Shown: positions 32,720 through 40,523 of the stretch, piece after piece
Layout: every line of letters starts with the position of its first letter
How positions within the stretch are numbered: the first letter of the stretch is position 1
Source of the DNA: an uncultured Clostridia bacterium
Lineage (GTDB): Bacteria > Bacillota > Clostridia > UBA1381
Assembly (NCBI GenBank): GCA_947627795.1
Contig: CANQXJ010000014.1
Span: forward strand, 1-41,761
Length of the DNA: 41,761 bases
Direction: 5' to 3'
Made by a program: the position numbers and the translations under genes
The notes under the pieces: generated by a model
The model's input: the letters and a program-made list of their open reading frames with translations, nothing else
Told to the model about the DNA's origin: nothing
Database searches by the model: none

Positions 32720-34579
32720 ATGTTTGACCTGGAGGAGGAATTGAAAAATCTTCCCGAACAGCCCGGCGTGTACATCATGCACGACGCGGATGATACCATA
32801 ATTTATGTCGGCAAGGCGAAAATTCTGAAAAACCGCGTCCGGCAGTATTTTCATAAGAGCGCAAACCATACTCCGAAGGTAACAGCGATGGTGGCGAATA
32901 TCGCATACTTCGAATATATCGTTACCGATTCGGAAACGGAAGCGCTCGCTTTGGAGTGCAATCTTATAAAAAAGCACCGCCCAAAGTATAATATACTGCT
33001 CAAGGACGACAAGCATTATCCGTATATAAAGGTGACGATAAACGAGCCTTATCCGCGCATAGTGAAAACGCGCAAGCTTAAAAAGGACGGCGCAAAATAT
33101 TACGGACCGTATATGAGCAGCCTGACGGTAAAAAACACGCTTGAGATAGTGCAGAAGCTCTTTAAGCCCCCCACATGCCGCAGAAAATTTCCGAATGATA
33201 TAGGCAAGGGCAGACCGTGCCTCAATTATCATATACACAACTGCTTCGCTCCCTGCCGAGGCAATGTGACAAAGGACGAGTACCGTCAGGTTTTCTACGA
33301 TATCTGCCGCTTCCTTGACGGGAACCATAAGGAGCTTTTGTCGGAGCTTAAGGAACAGATGGCGGATGCGTCAAAAAGACTGGAATTTGAAAAGGCGGCT
33401 GCGCTCAGGGACAAGATAAACGCAATATCGAAGGTCGAAGAAAATCAGAAAATCATCAACACCGACAAGCAGACAGACAAGGATGTGCTCGCGCTCGCGA
33501 TAGGCGAGAATATAGCGTTCTGCGAGGTGTTCTTCGTTCGCGGAGGCAAGGTGACAGGACGCGAAAATTACAAGCTCGACAACGTCCGCGGCTCCGAGCC
33601 GACTGAAATAATGACGGATTTCGTAAAACAGTTTTACCGTGAAAGCGAGTTTATACCCGAGGAGATCCTGACCGAATACGACATCGATGACGCAGAGCTT
33701 ATAGCGGGATGGCTTAAGGGAATGCGCGGCAGGAAGGTGACGATCGTATCTCCCAAGCGCGGAGAGAAGGCGCATCTTATGCAGATGGTAAAGAAAAACG
33801 CGGAGGTCGCGCTCGACAATTACAGAGCAACGCAGCTTAAGGAGAGGGAAAAGAGCGCCGTTTTGGAAAATCTGCAAAAAACTCTCGGTCTTTCCAAGCA
33901 GCCAAAGCGCATCGAGGCTTACGATATTTCCAACATTCAAGGCTCCGATAACGTCGGCGGCATGGCTGTGTTCGAAAACGGCAAGCCGGCGAAGAAGAAA
34001 TACAGGATATTTAAAATAAGATCCTTCGAGGGTGCGGACGATTACGCAGCTATGCGCGAGGTGATCTACCGCCGTTTTCGGCACGGACTCGAGGAGGAGG
34101 AAAAAATCGCGTCCGGCGAGATGAACCGCGCCGAGGCGAAATTTCTGCCGTATCCCGATCTTGTGCTTCTCGACGGCGGACAGGGACATCTCAACACCGT
34201 TTCGGAGCTTATGGACATGATGGAGCTTGATATTCCCGTGTTCGGCATGGTCAAAAATGACCGCCACCGCACCCGCGGGCTTGTGGGACGCGGCGGCGAG
34301 ATAGAGATAAGCCCGTCAAGCCCTGCGTTCAAGCTTGTTACGCATATTCAGGACGAGGTCCACGACACGGCGATTTCGTATCACCGCAAGCTGCGAGGTA
34401 AAATTGAGTCGGAATTGGATAAAATTTCCGGAATTGGTGAAAAAAGACGGAATGCGCTATTGACTAACTTCGGTTCTGTTGATAAAATAAAAGAGGCGGA
34501 CATTGACGAGCTCGAAAATGTGACGGGCATGGATAAAAAATCAGCCCGTGCGGTTTACGATTATTTTCATGATTTATAA
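32720..34579 (+). CDS. uvrC: Excinuclease ABC subunit C
   Basis: UvrC makes both cuts around a lesion in nucleotide excision repair after UvrA and UvrB mark it. The 619-residue product has the GIY-YIG nuclease (PGVYIMHDADDTIIYVGKA, about 14-32), a UVR/UvrB-binding helix pair (about 205-240), the RNase H-like nuclease with EAYDISNIQGSDNVGGMAVFENG and LLDGGQGHLN, and tandem helix-hairpin-helix motifs at the end (ISGIGEKRRNALL and VTGMDKKSA). The start is the ATG at 32720, 9 bases after AAAGGA; the TTG two codons earlier is too close. Confidence 0.98.
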   Translation: MFDLEEELKNLPEQPGVYIMHDADDTIIYVGKAKILKNRVRQYFHKSANHTPKVTAMVANIAYFEYIVTDSETEALALECNLIKKHRPKYNILLKDDKHYPYIKVTINEPYPRIVKTRKLKKDGAKYYGPYMSSLTVKNTLEIVQKLFKPPTCRRKFPNDIGKGRPCLNYHIHNCFAPCRGNVTKDEYRQVFYDICRFLDGNHKELLSELKEQMADASKRLEFEKAAALRDKINAISKVEENQKIINTDKQTDKDVLALAIGENIAFCEVFFVRGGKVTGRENYKLDNVRGSEPTEIMTDFVKQFYRESEFIPEEILTEYDIDDAELIAGWLKGMRGRKVTIVSPKRGEKAHLMQMVKKNAEVALDNYRATQLKEREKSAVLENLQKTLGLSKQPKRIEAYDISNIQGSDNVGGMAVFENGKPAKKKYRIFKIRSFEGADDYAAMREVIYRRFRHGLEEEEKIASGEMNRAEAKFLPYPDLVLLDGGQGHLNTVSELMDMMELDIPVFGMVKNDRHRTRGLVGRGGEIEISPSSPAFKLVTHIQDEVHDTAISYHRKLRGKIESELDKISGIGEKRRNALLTNFGSVDKIKEADIDELENVTGMDKKSARAVYDYFHDL

Positions 34580-34644
34580 TCATTTTTATGGATAACTGAC
34601 AGGGACGGCGAAAAGCGCTGCCCCATGCGGAACGGTGTAAAAAT

Positions 34645-35445
34645 ATGTTTAAATTAAACAGAAAAAACGGCGTGTCATACTACACAATTTCGTCGTTTGA
34701 GGCGACCGGTCTTGTGCGGCACGGCTTTTCCACGCGCGAGGGCGGCGTGAGCGAGGGCGATTACGGAACGATGAATTTTCGCTTCAACTGCCCCGATACT
34801 AAGGAAAACGTGATTGAGAATTTTAAAATAATGGCTGAAACACTCGGCATGGATTACCGTAATATCGTGCTGTCAAAACAGGTTCACGAGGACGTTATCC
34901 ATACCGTTACAGACTCCGACAGGGGAAACGGCATAACGCGCGAAAACGAGTTCACAAGCGTGGACGCGCTTATAACGGATAAAAAAAATATCCCGATCGT
35001 GACGCTTTTCGCCGATTGCGTGCCGGTGTTTTTTCTCGATAAGCGTCAGGGCGTGATAGCGCTCGCTCATTCGGGCTGGCGCGGGACGGTCAAGCGCATA
35101 GCGATGAAAACTGCCGAGAAAATGAAAGCGGATTACGCGAGCAGACCGGAGGATATTCTGACGGCGATAGGTCCGTCGATCCAAGTATGCCACTTCGAGG
35201 TGAGCGACGATGTGGCGGAGATTTTCATAAGCGAATTCGGCGAGAATACCGCTGTGAAATACGGCGAAAAATACAACGTAAACATGCAGCTCGCGATAGA
35301 AAAGCAATTGAGGGAAACGGGAATACCGGCTGAAAATATAGATAACTCGGGAATTTGCACCTACTGTAACTCGGATCTCCTGTTTTCGCACCGAAAAACG
35401 AACGGCAAACGCGGTAATCTCGGCGCGTTTTTGGAATTGATTTAA
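34645..35445 (+). CDS. pgeF: Purine nucleoside phosphorylase of the laccase-domain family
   Basis: The family (YlmD/YfiH/PgeF, DUF152) was annotated as polyphenol oxidoreductase. Homologues have purine nucleoside phosphorylase and deaminase activity, and E. coli PgeF edits peptidoglycan precursors. The 266-residue product has RHGFSTREGGVS, the metal ligands in KQVHE and FADCVPVFF, and AHSGWRGTVKRIA and GPSI near the second site, plus CTYCNSDLLFSHR. The start is the ATG at 34645 after GGAACGGTG. It lies 65 bases after uvrC. Confidence 0.9.
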   Translation: MFKLNRKNGVSYYTISSFEATGLVRHGFSTREGGVSEGDYGTMNFRFNCPDTKENVIENFKIMAETLGMDYRNIVLSKQVHEDVIHTVTDSDRGNGITRENEFTSVDALITDKKNIPIVTLFADCVPVFFLDKRQGVIALAHSGWRGTVKRIAMKTAEKMKADYASRPEDILTAIGPSIQVCHFEVSDDVAEIFISEFGENTAVKYGEKYNVNMQLAIEKQLRETGIPAENIDNSGICTYCNSDLLFSHRKTNGKRGNLGAFLELI

Positions 35446-35487
35446 GGTTTGGAAAATACAGTTCAGATAGATTTTACGGAGGAATAG

Positions 35488-37086
35488 ATGAAAAAAATAC
35501 TTTTGCTTGTTTTGGCGGCGGCAATGATAGTGTGTCTGCCGGGCTGCGGCGTTGTCACGGATTTTAAAAATGCCGTGGAAGAGATTGTAAGTCCCGAGGC
35601 GACCGATGCTCCGGAGTCGGGGGAAAATCCCGTTATTATAAACAACAGCATTAATTTGGGAGTGTGCGATTTTGACACGTTTAATCCGCTAAAAACCGAA
35701 TCGCAGACTATGAGGGATTGTATGCAGCTTGTGTACGAGCCGCTTTTTGAACTCGACCAGCAGATGCGGATAGTACCTGTGTTAGCAAAGGATTACAGTG
35801 TTTCTCCGGATGGCAGACAGGTGACGGTAAATCTGAAGGAGGGCGTGCTTTGGCACGATGGCAGCACGCTGGACGCGTATGACGTGGCGTATACAATGCG
35901 TCGAATCCGCCAGGGAGATACAACCTATACAAACGCTCTCTCGGTTGTCTCGGAACACAAGGCCGTAAGCGATTATTCCGTGCAAATTAATCTGAGGTAT
36001 TCTCTGCCGAATTTTGTGGCGCTTTTGACGTTCCCGATTGTTAAGTATCAAACCGATATGACGGTGAATGATAAATACTCGCCGGTCGGCACCGGTCCGT
36101 TTATATTTGACGGTATGATTACGTCAAACCGATTCCGAATGAGCGCTTTTGAGGAATACCGTGACGGGCGCGCGCAGCTTGACAACGTGTATATCGAACG
36201 TATCCCCGACGCGGACAAGTACCGCTCGATGTTCGAGGCGAGCGAGTTCGACGTTATGACAAGCGAAATGGTGGATCTTACAAAGTATATGCCGAGGGGC
36301 AACGTCAATGTCTATGATTTTGTGTCAAATAAGCTTACATTCCTCGGATTTAATATGCAAAACAGTCTTTTTGCCGGAAATGAGACCCGTGTCGGACTTG
36401 CCGAATATATAAACAAAGAGGAAATAGTAAGCTCGATAATATATTCGCACGGAGTCGCAACGAATATTCCGATAAATCCGTCGTCGTATCTGTATTACGA
36501 TACGAATACCGATTTTACCGGAAATATTTCCGAGGGCGAGCCTCATCTCGGCAACGACGGCTGGGGAACAAACGAAGACGGGCATTATGTGCGGACAAAG
36601 AACGGAGCGCGCGAAACACTGAGGTTCAGAATTCTCACAAACAAAGACAGCGAGGAAAAGGTGAGCATAGCCAAAAAAATAGCGGAGTATTTCACGAGAA
36701 ACGGAATAAGCGTAACGGTTGACACCGAGCCGTACGAGCAGTATATGGCGCTTATAAACGCGAAAAATTACGACGCTTTTATCGGAGAGGTGGAGCTTGG
36801 CTCTAATTTGGATTTGAGTCCGCTTGTCACGTCGTCGGGAAATTATTTCGGATACGGCAACGTTACGGTCGACACGATTATAGGTCAGCTCGGAATGACG
36901 CAGAACGAGGACGAGCAGCGCGAGCTGTTCCGTCAGCTCGGCGATATAATGCTTACGGATATGCCGTTCGTACCGATTTTCTACCGCAAGGGAAGCGTGC
37001 TCGCGGGCGCGTCGATAAAAAGCGGAATTTCGCCGAGCGTGAGCGGATTTTACAGGAACAGTTTATGGTGGAGCAAGCAGGGATGA
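35488..37086 (+). CDS. Peptide/oligopeptide-type solute-binding lipoprotein
   Basis: The 532-residue product has a lipoprotein signal with the lipobox LPGC (Cys20) and a family-5 extracellular solute-binding fold: QLVYEPLFELDQQMRIVPVLAKDYSVSPDGRQVTVNLKEGVLWHDGSTLDAYDV, then SPVGTGPF and a C-terminal lobe. Such proteins feed peptides, nickel or opines to ABC importers, but no permease or ATPase gene is nearby, so partner and substrate are unknown. The start is the ATG at 35488 after CGGAGGAATAG. The last four bases overlap the start of the flavoprotein gene (ATGA). Confidence 0.88.
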   Translation: MKKILLLVLAAAMIVCLPGCGVVTDFKNAVEEIVSPEATDAPESGENPVIINNSINLGVCDFDTFNPLKTESQTMRDCMQLVYEPLFELDQQMRIVPVLAKDYSVSPDGRQVTVNLKEGVLWHDGSTLDAYDVAYTMRRIRQGDTTYTNALSVVSEHKAVSDYSVQINLRYSLPNFVALLTFPIVKYQTDMTVNDKYSPVGTGPFIFDGMITSNRFRMSAFEEYRDGRAQLDNVYIERIPDADKYRSMFEASEFDVMTSEMVDLTKYMPRGNVNVYDFVSNKLTFLGFNMQNSLFAGNETRVGLAEYINKEEIVSSIIYSHGVATNIPINPSSYLYYDTNTDFTGNISEGEPHLGNDGWGTNEDGHYVRTKNGARETLRFRILTNKDSEEKVSIAKKIAEYFTRNGISVTVDTEPYEQYMALINAKNYDAFIGEVELGSNLDLSPLVTSSGNYFGYGNVTVDTIIGQLGMTQNEDEQRELFRQLGDIMLTDMPFVPIFYRKGSVLAGASIKSGISPSVSGFYRNSLWWSKQG

Positions 37087-38309
37087 CGGTAATAGTAATA
37101 GGCGCGGGCGCGGCGGGACTTATAGCGGCGGGAACGGCGGCGAAAACGGCGGACAAGGTAATTCTTATCGAACGAAACGATATAATAGGCAAAAAGCTGC
37201 TAATAACCGGCAAGGGACGCTGCAACATAACAAACTCCGCCGACACCGAGGACGCTATAGCGCAGTACCCGACAAATCCGCAGTTTCTCTATTCCGCGCT
37301 TTACACCTTCACGAACAACGATATAATAGCGCTTATCGAAAGCTGCGGCGTAAAAACGAAGGTCGAGCGCGGCGGCAGAGTTTTCCCCGTGAGCGATAAG
37401 GCGGCGGACGTTGTAAAAGCGCTTAAAAAATACGCATTGCAGAAGAATGTGAAGCTTGTAAAAGCAAGAGCGGAAAGTCTAATAATTGAAAATGGCTCTC
37501 TGAGGGGCGTAAAAACGTCTGTAGGTGATTTTTACGGCGATAGGGTAATCGTGTGCACCGGCGGCAAATCGTACCCCAAAACCGGTTCTGACGGCGACGG
37601 GTACAAGCTCGCGAAGCAGGCGGGACATACTATAGTTACGCCGAAGCCTTCGCTCGTGCCGATAGTAACAGAGGAAAAGTGGACGGCGGACGTTATGGGG
37701 CTGTCGCTCAAAAATATAGAAATAACCGCGTACGACGGCAAAAACAGGGAAATATACAGCGATTTCGGCGAGATGCTTTTCACTCATTTCGGAATATCCG
37801 GTCCAGTGGTTTTGTCGATGTCGGCGCATTTAAGGAATATAGAAAAGGAAAAATACCGCATAGAGATCGACTTAAAGCCCGCTCTGTCCGACGAAAAGCT
37901 GGACGCGAGAGTGGTGCGGGATTTTCAGAAATACAATAAAAAGCGTTTAATAAACGCGATGGACGATTTGCTGCCGAAGGCGCTTATTCCGATAATCATA
38001 AAAATTGCGGAAGTTGCGCCCGACAAGGCGGTGAGCGAAATAACGCGGGAAGAACGCAGGCGGATCGTCGCGGCGTTAAAGCATGTTCCGCTCATGGCGA
38101 AGCGGTTCAGACCTATCGAGGAGGCTATAGTCACCTCGGGCGGCGTTAAAACGAGCGAGATAAATCCGTCCACGATGGAGTCGAAAAAGCTCAAAGGGCT
38201 GTATTTCGCGGGCGAGGTAATAGACGTTGACGGCTACACCGGCGGATTTAATCTTCAGGCGGCGTTTTCAACGGGTTATCTGGCGGGAATGAACGCGGCG
38301 CAAATGTAG
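37083..38309 (+). CDS. BaiN/YhiN (HI0933-like) family flavoprotein
   Basis: Members are FAD-binding proteins of largely unknown role; one, BaiN, has been linked to bile acid reduction. The 408-residue product begins with the dinucleotide loop VIVIGAGAAGLIAAGTAA and ERNDIIGKKLLITGKGRCNITN. It has VFPVSDKAADVV, CTGGKSYPKTGSDGDGYKLA, MLFTHFGISGPVVL and the C-terminal TSGGVKTSEINPSTMESK and FAGEVIDVDGYTGGFNLQAAFSTG. The start is the ATG at 37083, 9 bases after GGAG and overlapping the previous stop as ATGA; an ATG six codons upstream is an alternative. Bile acid activity cannot be inferred. Confidence 0.9.
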   Translation: MTVIVIGAGAAGLIAAGTAAKTADKVILIERNDIIGKKLLITGKGRCNITNSADTEDAIAQYPTNPQFLYSALYTFTNNDIIALIESCGVKTKVERGGRVFPVSDKAADVVKALKKYALQKNVKLVKARAESLIIENGSLRGVKTSVGDFYGDRVIVCTGGKSYPKTGSDGDGYKLAKQAGHTIVTPKPSLVPIVTEEKWTADVMGLSLKNIEITAYDGKNREIYSDFGEMLFTHFGISGPVVLSMSAHLRNIEKEKYRIEIDLKPALSDEKLDARVVRDFQKYNKKRLINAMDDLLPKALIPIIIKIAEVAPDKAVSEITREERRRIVAALKHVPLMAKRFRPIEEAIVTSGGVKTSEINPSTMESKKLKGLYFAGEVIDVDGYTGGFNLQAAFSTGYLAGMNAAQM

Positions 38310-38327
38310 CACGGAAGGGGAGTAAAT

Positions 38328-38738
38328 ATGGAATTAGGAAGCAGGGAAGTATGCAAGGCGGCGGTTAAAATGGCGCTCAGCGACACGAGAGCGGAGGAAA
38401 CCGAAATGAAAGCCGCTTTGCTCGATAATGGAATCAAAGCGGCGGCGATCGACTTCGGCAGCGATTTTTCAAGCGCCGTACCGAAAATACTCGAGCGCGC
38501 GGTGGTCGCGGCGAGACGCGAGGGAGTAATAGGCGAGAGTCACGCCGAGGAAGGCGCGGTAGCGGGAGCGGCGCACGAGGCGCTTCAGCAGATAGTAAAC
38601 AAATGCGTCGGATTGAATTTAGGCGGCAAGATAGGCATAGCGCGCTACGGCTCGCATATAAGCGTATGTGTGTTTTTCGCAATAGGCTTACTTAATTTAA
38701 ACGACGCGGCTATAGGTATGGGACACAGAGCGGTATAA
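38328..38738 (+). CDS. HutP-family protein
   Basis: Bacillus HutP is an RNA-binding antiterminator of the histidine-use operon that senses histidine and Mg. The 136-residue product shows the family pattern of ESH in VIGESHAEEGAVAGAAHEALQQIV, a beta core GGKIGIARYGSHISVCVFFAIGLLNLN, and the terminal AAIGMGHRAV. There is no hut gene in the window, so the target is unknown. It may act on another RNA; a large foldable spacer follows directly. The start is the ATG at 38328 after GGAAGGGGAG. Confidence 0.82.
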   Translation: MELGSREVCKAAVKMALSDTRAEETEMKAALLDNGIKAAAIDFGSDFSSAVPKILERAVVAARREGVIGESHAEEGAVAGAAHEALQQIVNKCVGLNLGGKIGIARYGSHISVCVFFAIGLLNLNDAAIGMGHRAV

Positions 38739-38869
38739 AAACATTCCCATAAACTTGCCGATCGCACAATTTATAAGTAAATTGTGCTTACTGCGTTACA
38801 CGAAACTTGAAGTATACACATACGTCTGCGTTTCGTTTGCCTTGTCCCGACAAGTTTATGAAAATGTTT
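38739..38869 (+). ncRNA. Foldable spacer between the HutP-family gene and aroH
   Basis: The 19-base ends (38739-38757, AAACATT...AAACTTG, and 38851-38869) pair as an outer stem with two mismatches. Inside are a 9-bp hairpin GCACAATTT/AAATTGTGC (38764-38787) and an ACGAAAC/GTTTCGT stem (about 38799-38835). A small hairpin CTTGT/ACAAG (38841-38854) competes for the right end of the outer stem. It begins at the HutP-family stop codon and ends 7 bases before the aroH ribosome site. It could be a regulatory leader or an inserted palindromic element; it matches no RNA class I recognise. Confidence 0.5.
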
Positions 38870-38889
38870 AGAATATGGAGGTAATAAAC

Positions 38890-39258
38890 ATGGCAGTAAG
38901 AGCGATAAGGGGAGCAACAACGGCTGAAGCGAACACGAGAGAAGCGATTCTCGACGCGACGCTGGAGCTGATAGCGGAAATAGAGGAAAAGAACGATTTG
39001 AAGCGCGCGGACGCGATTTCGATCATATTCACGGTAACGCAGGATCTGACCGCTGTGTTTCCGGCTGTCGCGGCGAGAGACTTTGGTCTGACATTCGTGC
39101 CGCTTCTCGACATGGCTGCTCCGGCGATTGACGGCAGCCTTGAAAAGTGTATCAGAATAATGATATACATAAACACGGACAAGACCAAAGAGGAAATAAA
39201 CCACGTATATCTGCGCGGCGCGAAGGTATTAAGACCTGATTTGGCGGAGGAAAAATAA
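38890..39258 (+). CDS. aroH: Chorismate mutase, AroH type
   Basis: AroH converts chorismate to prephenate for phenylalanine and tyrosine synthesis. The 122-residue product matches the monofunctional Bacillus-type trimeric enzyme: VRAIRGATTAEANTREAILDAT, TQDLTAVFPAVAARDFG, KCIRIMIYINTD and HVYLRGAKVLRPDL, which hold the active-site Arg and Glu/Cys residues. The start is the ATG at 38890, 8 bases after GGAGG; an ATG at 38875 overlaps the ribosome site. It is one base before cmk, in an operon. Confidence 0.96.
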   Translation: MAVRAIRGATTAEANTREAILDATLELIAEIEEKNDLKRADAISIIFTVTQDLTAVFPAVAARDFGLTFVPLLDMAAPAIDGSLEKCIRIMIYINTDKTKEEINHVYLRGAKVLRPDLAEEK

Positions 39259-39259
39259 A

Positions 39260-39940
39260 ATGAAAAATATTTCGATAGGCATAGACGGTCCGGCGGGCGC
39301 GGGCAAAAGCTCGGTTTCAAAAGCCGTTGCCGGAAAGCTCGGCTTCGTGTATATCGACACCGGCGCGATGTACCGCGCGGCGGCGCTTTTTGCGATGAAC
39401 AACGGAATTGACATAGTAAACGAGCGCGAAAGGCTTATATCAAATCTTGACAAGCTCAATATCACGATAAAATACACCGCCGAAGGACAGCGTATTTTCC
39501 TTGACGGCAAGGACGTTTCGGAAACGATACGCACGCCGGAGGTATCGGTCGGCTCGTCAAATGTCGCCGTTATACCGGAAGTGCGCGAAAAGCTCGTAGC
39601 GATGCAGCGTGAGATGGCGAAGCATGACAATGTTATCATGGACGGCCGCGACATATGCACGGTGGTGCTGCCAAACGCGGACGTTAAAATTTTCCTTACC
39701 GCATCGGTTGAGGAACGCGCGAAAAGACGGTACAAGGAAATGACCGAAAAGGGCATGAGCGCGAATTTCGAGGAAATAAAGCGCGATATAGAATACCGCG
39801 ACAAAAACGATTCCGAAAGAGCCGCGTCGCCGCTTAAAATAGCCGAAGGCGCGGCTGTTGTTGATACCACGGGCTTGACTTTTGACGAGGTGGTTGAGAA
39901 ACTGACGGGGATTATAAAGGAAAAAAAGGAGAAAATATGA
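39260..39940 (+). CDS. cmk: Cytidylate kinase
   Basis: Cmk phosphorylates CMP and dCMP with ATP. The 226-residue product has the P-loop IGIDGPAGAGKSSVSKAVA (about 6-22), DTGAMYRAAALFA, the NMP-binding insert, VIMDGRDICTVVLPNADVKIFLTAS and the LID region KRRYKEM...RDKNDSERAASPLKIA. The start is the ATG at 39260, with GGAGG 12 bases upstream at the end of aroH. Its stop overlaps plsC (ATGA). The order cmk-plsC-ispH-rpsA is common in Clostridia. Confidence 0.97.
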   Translation: MKNISIGIDGPAGAGKSSVSKAVAGKLGFVYIDTGAMYRAAALFAMNNGIDIVNERERLISNLDKLNITIKYTAEGQRIFLDGKDVSETIRTPEVSVGSSNVAVIPEVREKLVAMQREMAKHDNVIMDGRDICTVVLPNADVKIFLTASVEERAKRRYKEMTEKGMSANFEEIKRDIEYRDKNDSERAASPLKIAEGAAVVDTTGLTFDEVVEKLTGIIKEKKEKI

Positions 39941-40521
39941 TGTTTTATCAATTTGCGCTGTACTTAGTGCGCTTCGCGCTGCATTTTATATTCCGCGTAA
40001 AATACGTCGGACGCGAAAATATGCCGAAGGAGGGCGCGTGTCTGCTCGCGGTGAACCACCGGTCGTACTGGGATCCCGTAATAGCGGGAGCGGCTTCTCC
40101 GAGACCGCTCACGTTCATGGCGAAGGAGGAGCTTTTTAAAAACCCCGTTTTCGGCAAGCTTATAAAAAGTCTCGGCGCGTTCCCGGTAAACCGTCACGGC
40201 GGCGAGATAGGCGCAATAAAGAGCGCGTTTAAGATTTTGGGCGAGGGACGCGTAATGCTGATGTTCCCCGAGGGACGCCGCGTTACGGACGGTACAAAGG
40301 GCAAATCGAAGCCGGGCGTGGCAATGATAGCACAGCGCTGCCGCGTGCCTGTGATACCGATGTTCATAAGCGGCGAATACAAATGGATGCATAAAATTAC
40401 CGTAACCATTGGGAAACCGATAGATTTAAGCGAATACTACGGCAAAAAGCTCAACGCGGAGCAGTTACAGGAAATTGCGGATAACATATTCGACACGATG
40501 TTGTCGTATAAGGCGGATTGA
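39937..40521 (+). CDS. plsC: 1-acyl-sn-glycerol-3-phosphate acyltransferase
   Basis: PlsC acylates lysophosphatidic acid to phosphatidic acid at the membrane. The 194-residue product has an N-terminal hydrophobic segment, the catalytic NHRSYWDP (H41 to D46, the HX4D motif), GAFPVNRHGGE, MLMFPEGRRV and VPVIPMFISG. Two ATGs are adjacent (39937 and 39940); the first overlaps the cmk stop as ATGA after AAAGGAG, and either would serve. It is two bases before ispH-rpsA. Confidence 0.94.
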   Translation: MMFYQFALYLVRFALHFIFRVKYVGRENMPKEGACLLAVNHRSYWDPVIAGAASPRPLTFMAKEELFKNPVFGKLIKSLGAFPVNRHGGEIGAIKSAFKILGEGRVMLMFPEGRRVTDGTKGKSKPGVAMIAQRCRVPVIPMFISGEYKWMHKITVTIGKPIDLSEYYGKKLNAEQLQEIADNIFDTMLSYKAD

Positions 40522-40523
40522 TT

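Noticed and set aside
37065-37082. An ATG six codons upstream as the start of the flavoprotein gene.
   Set aside because: The ATG at 37083 gives the ATGA overlap, a better ribosome site spacing and the usual family start right before the dinucleotide loop.
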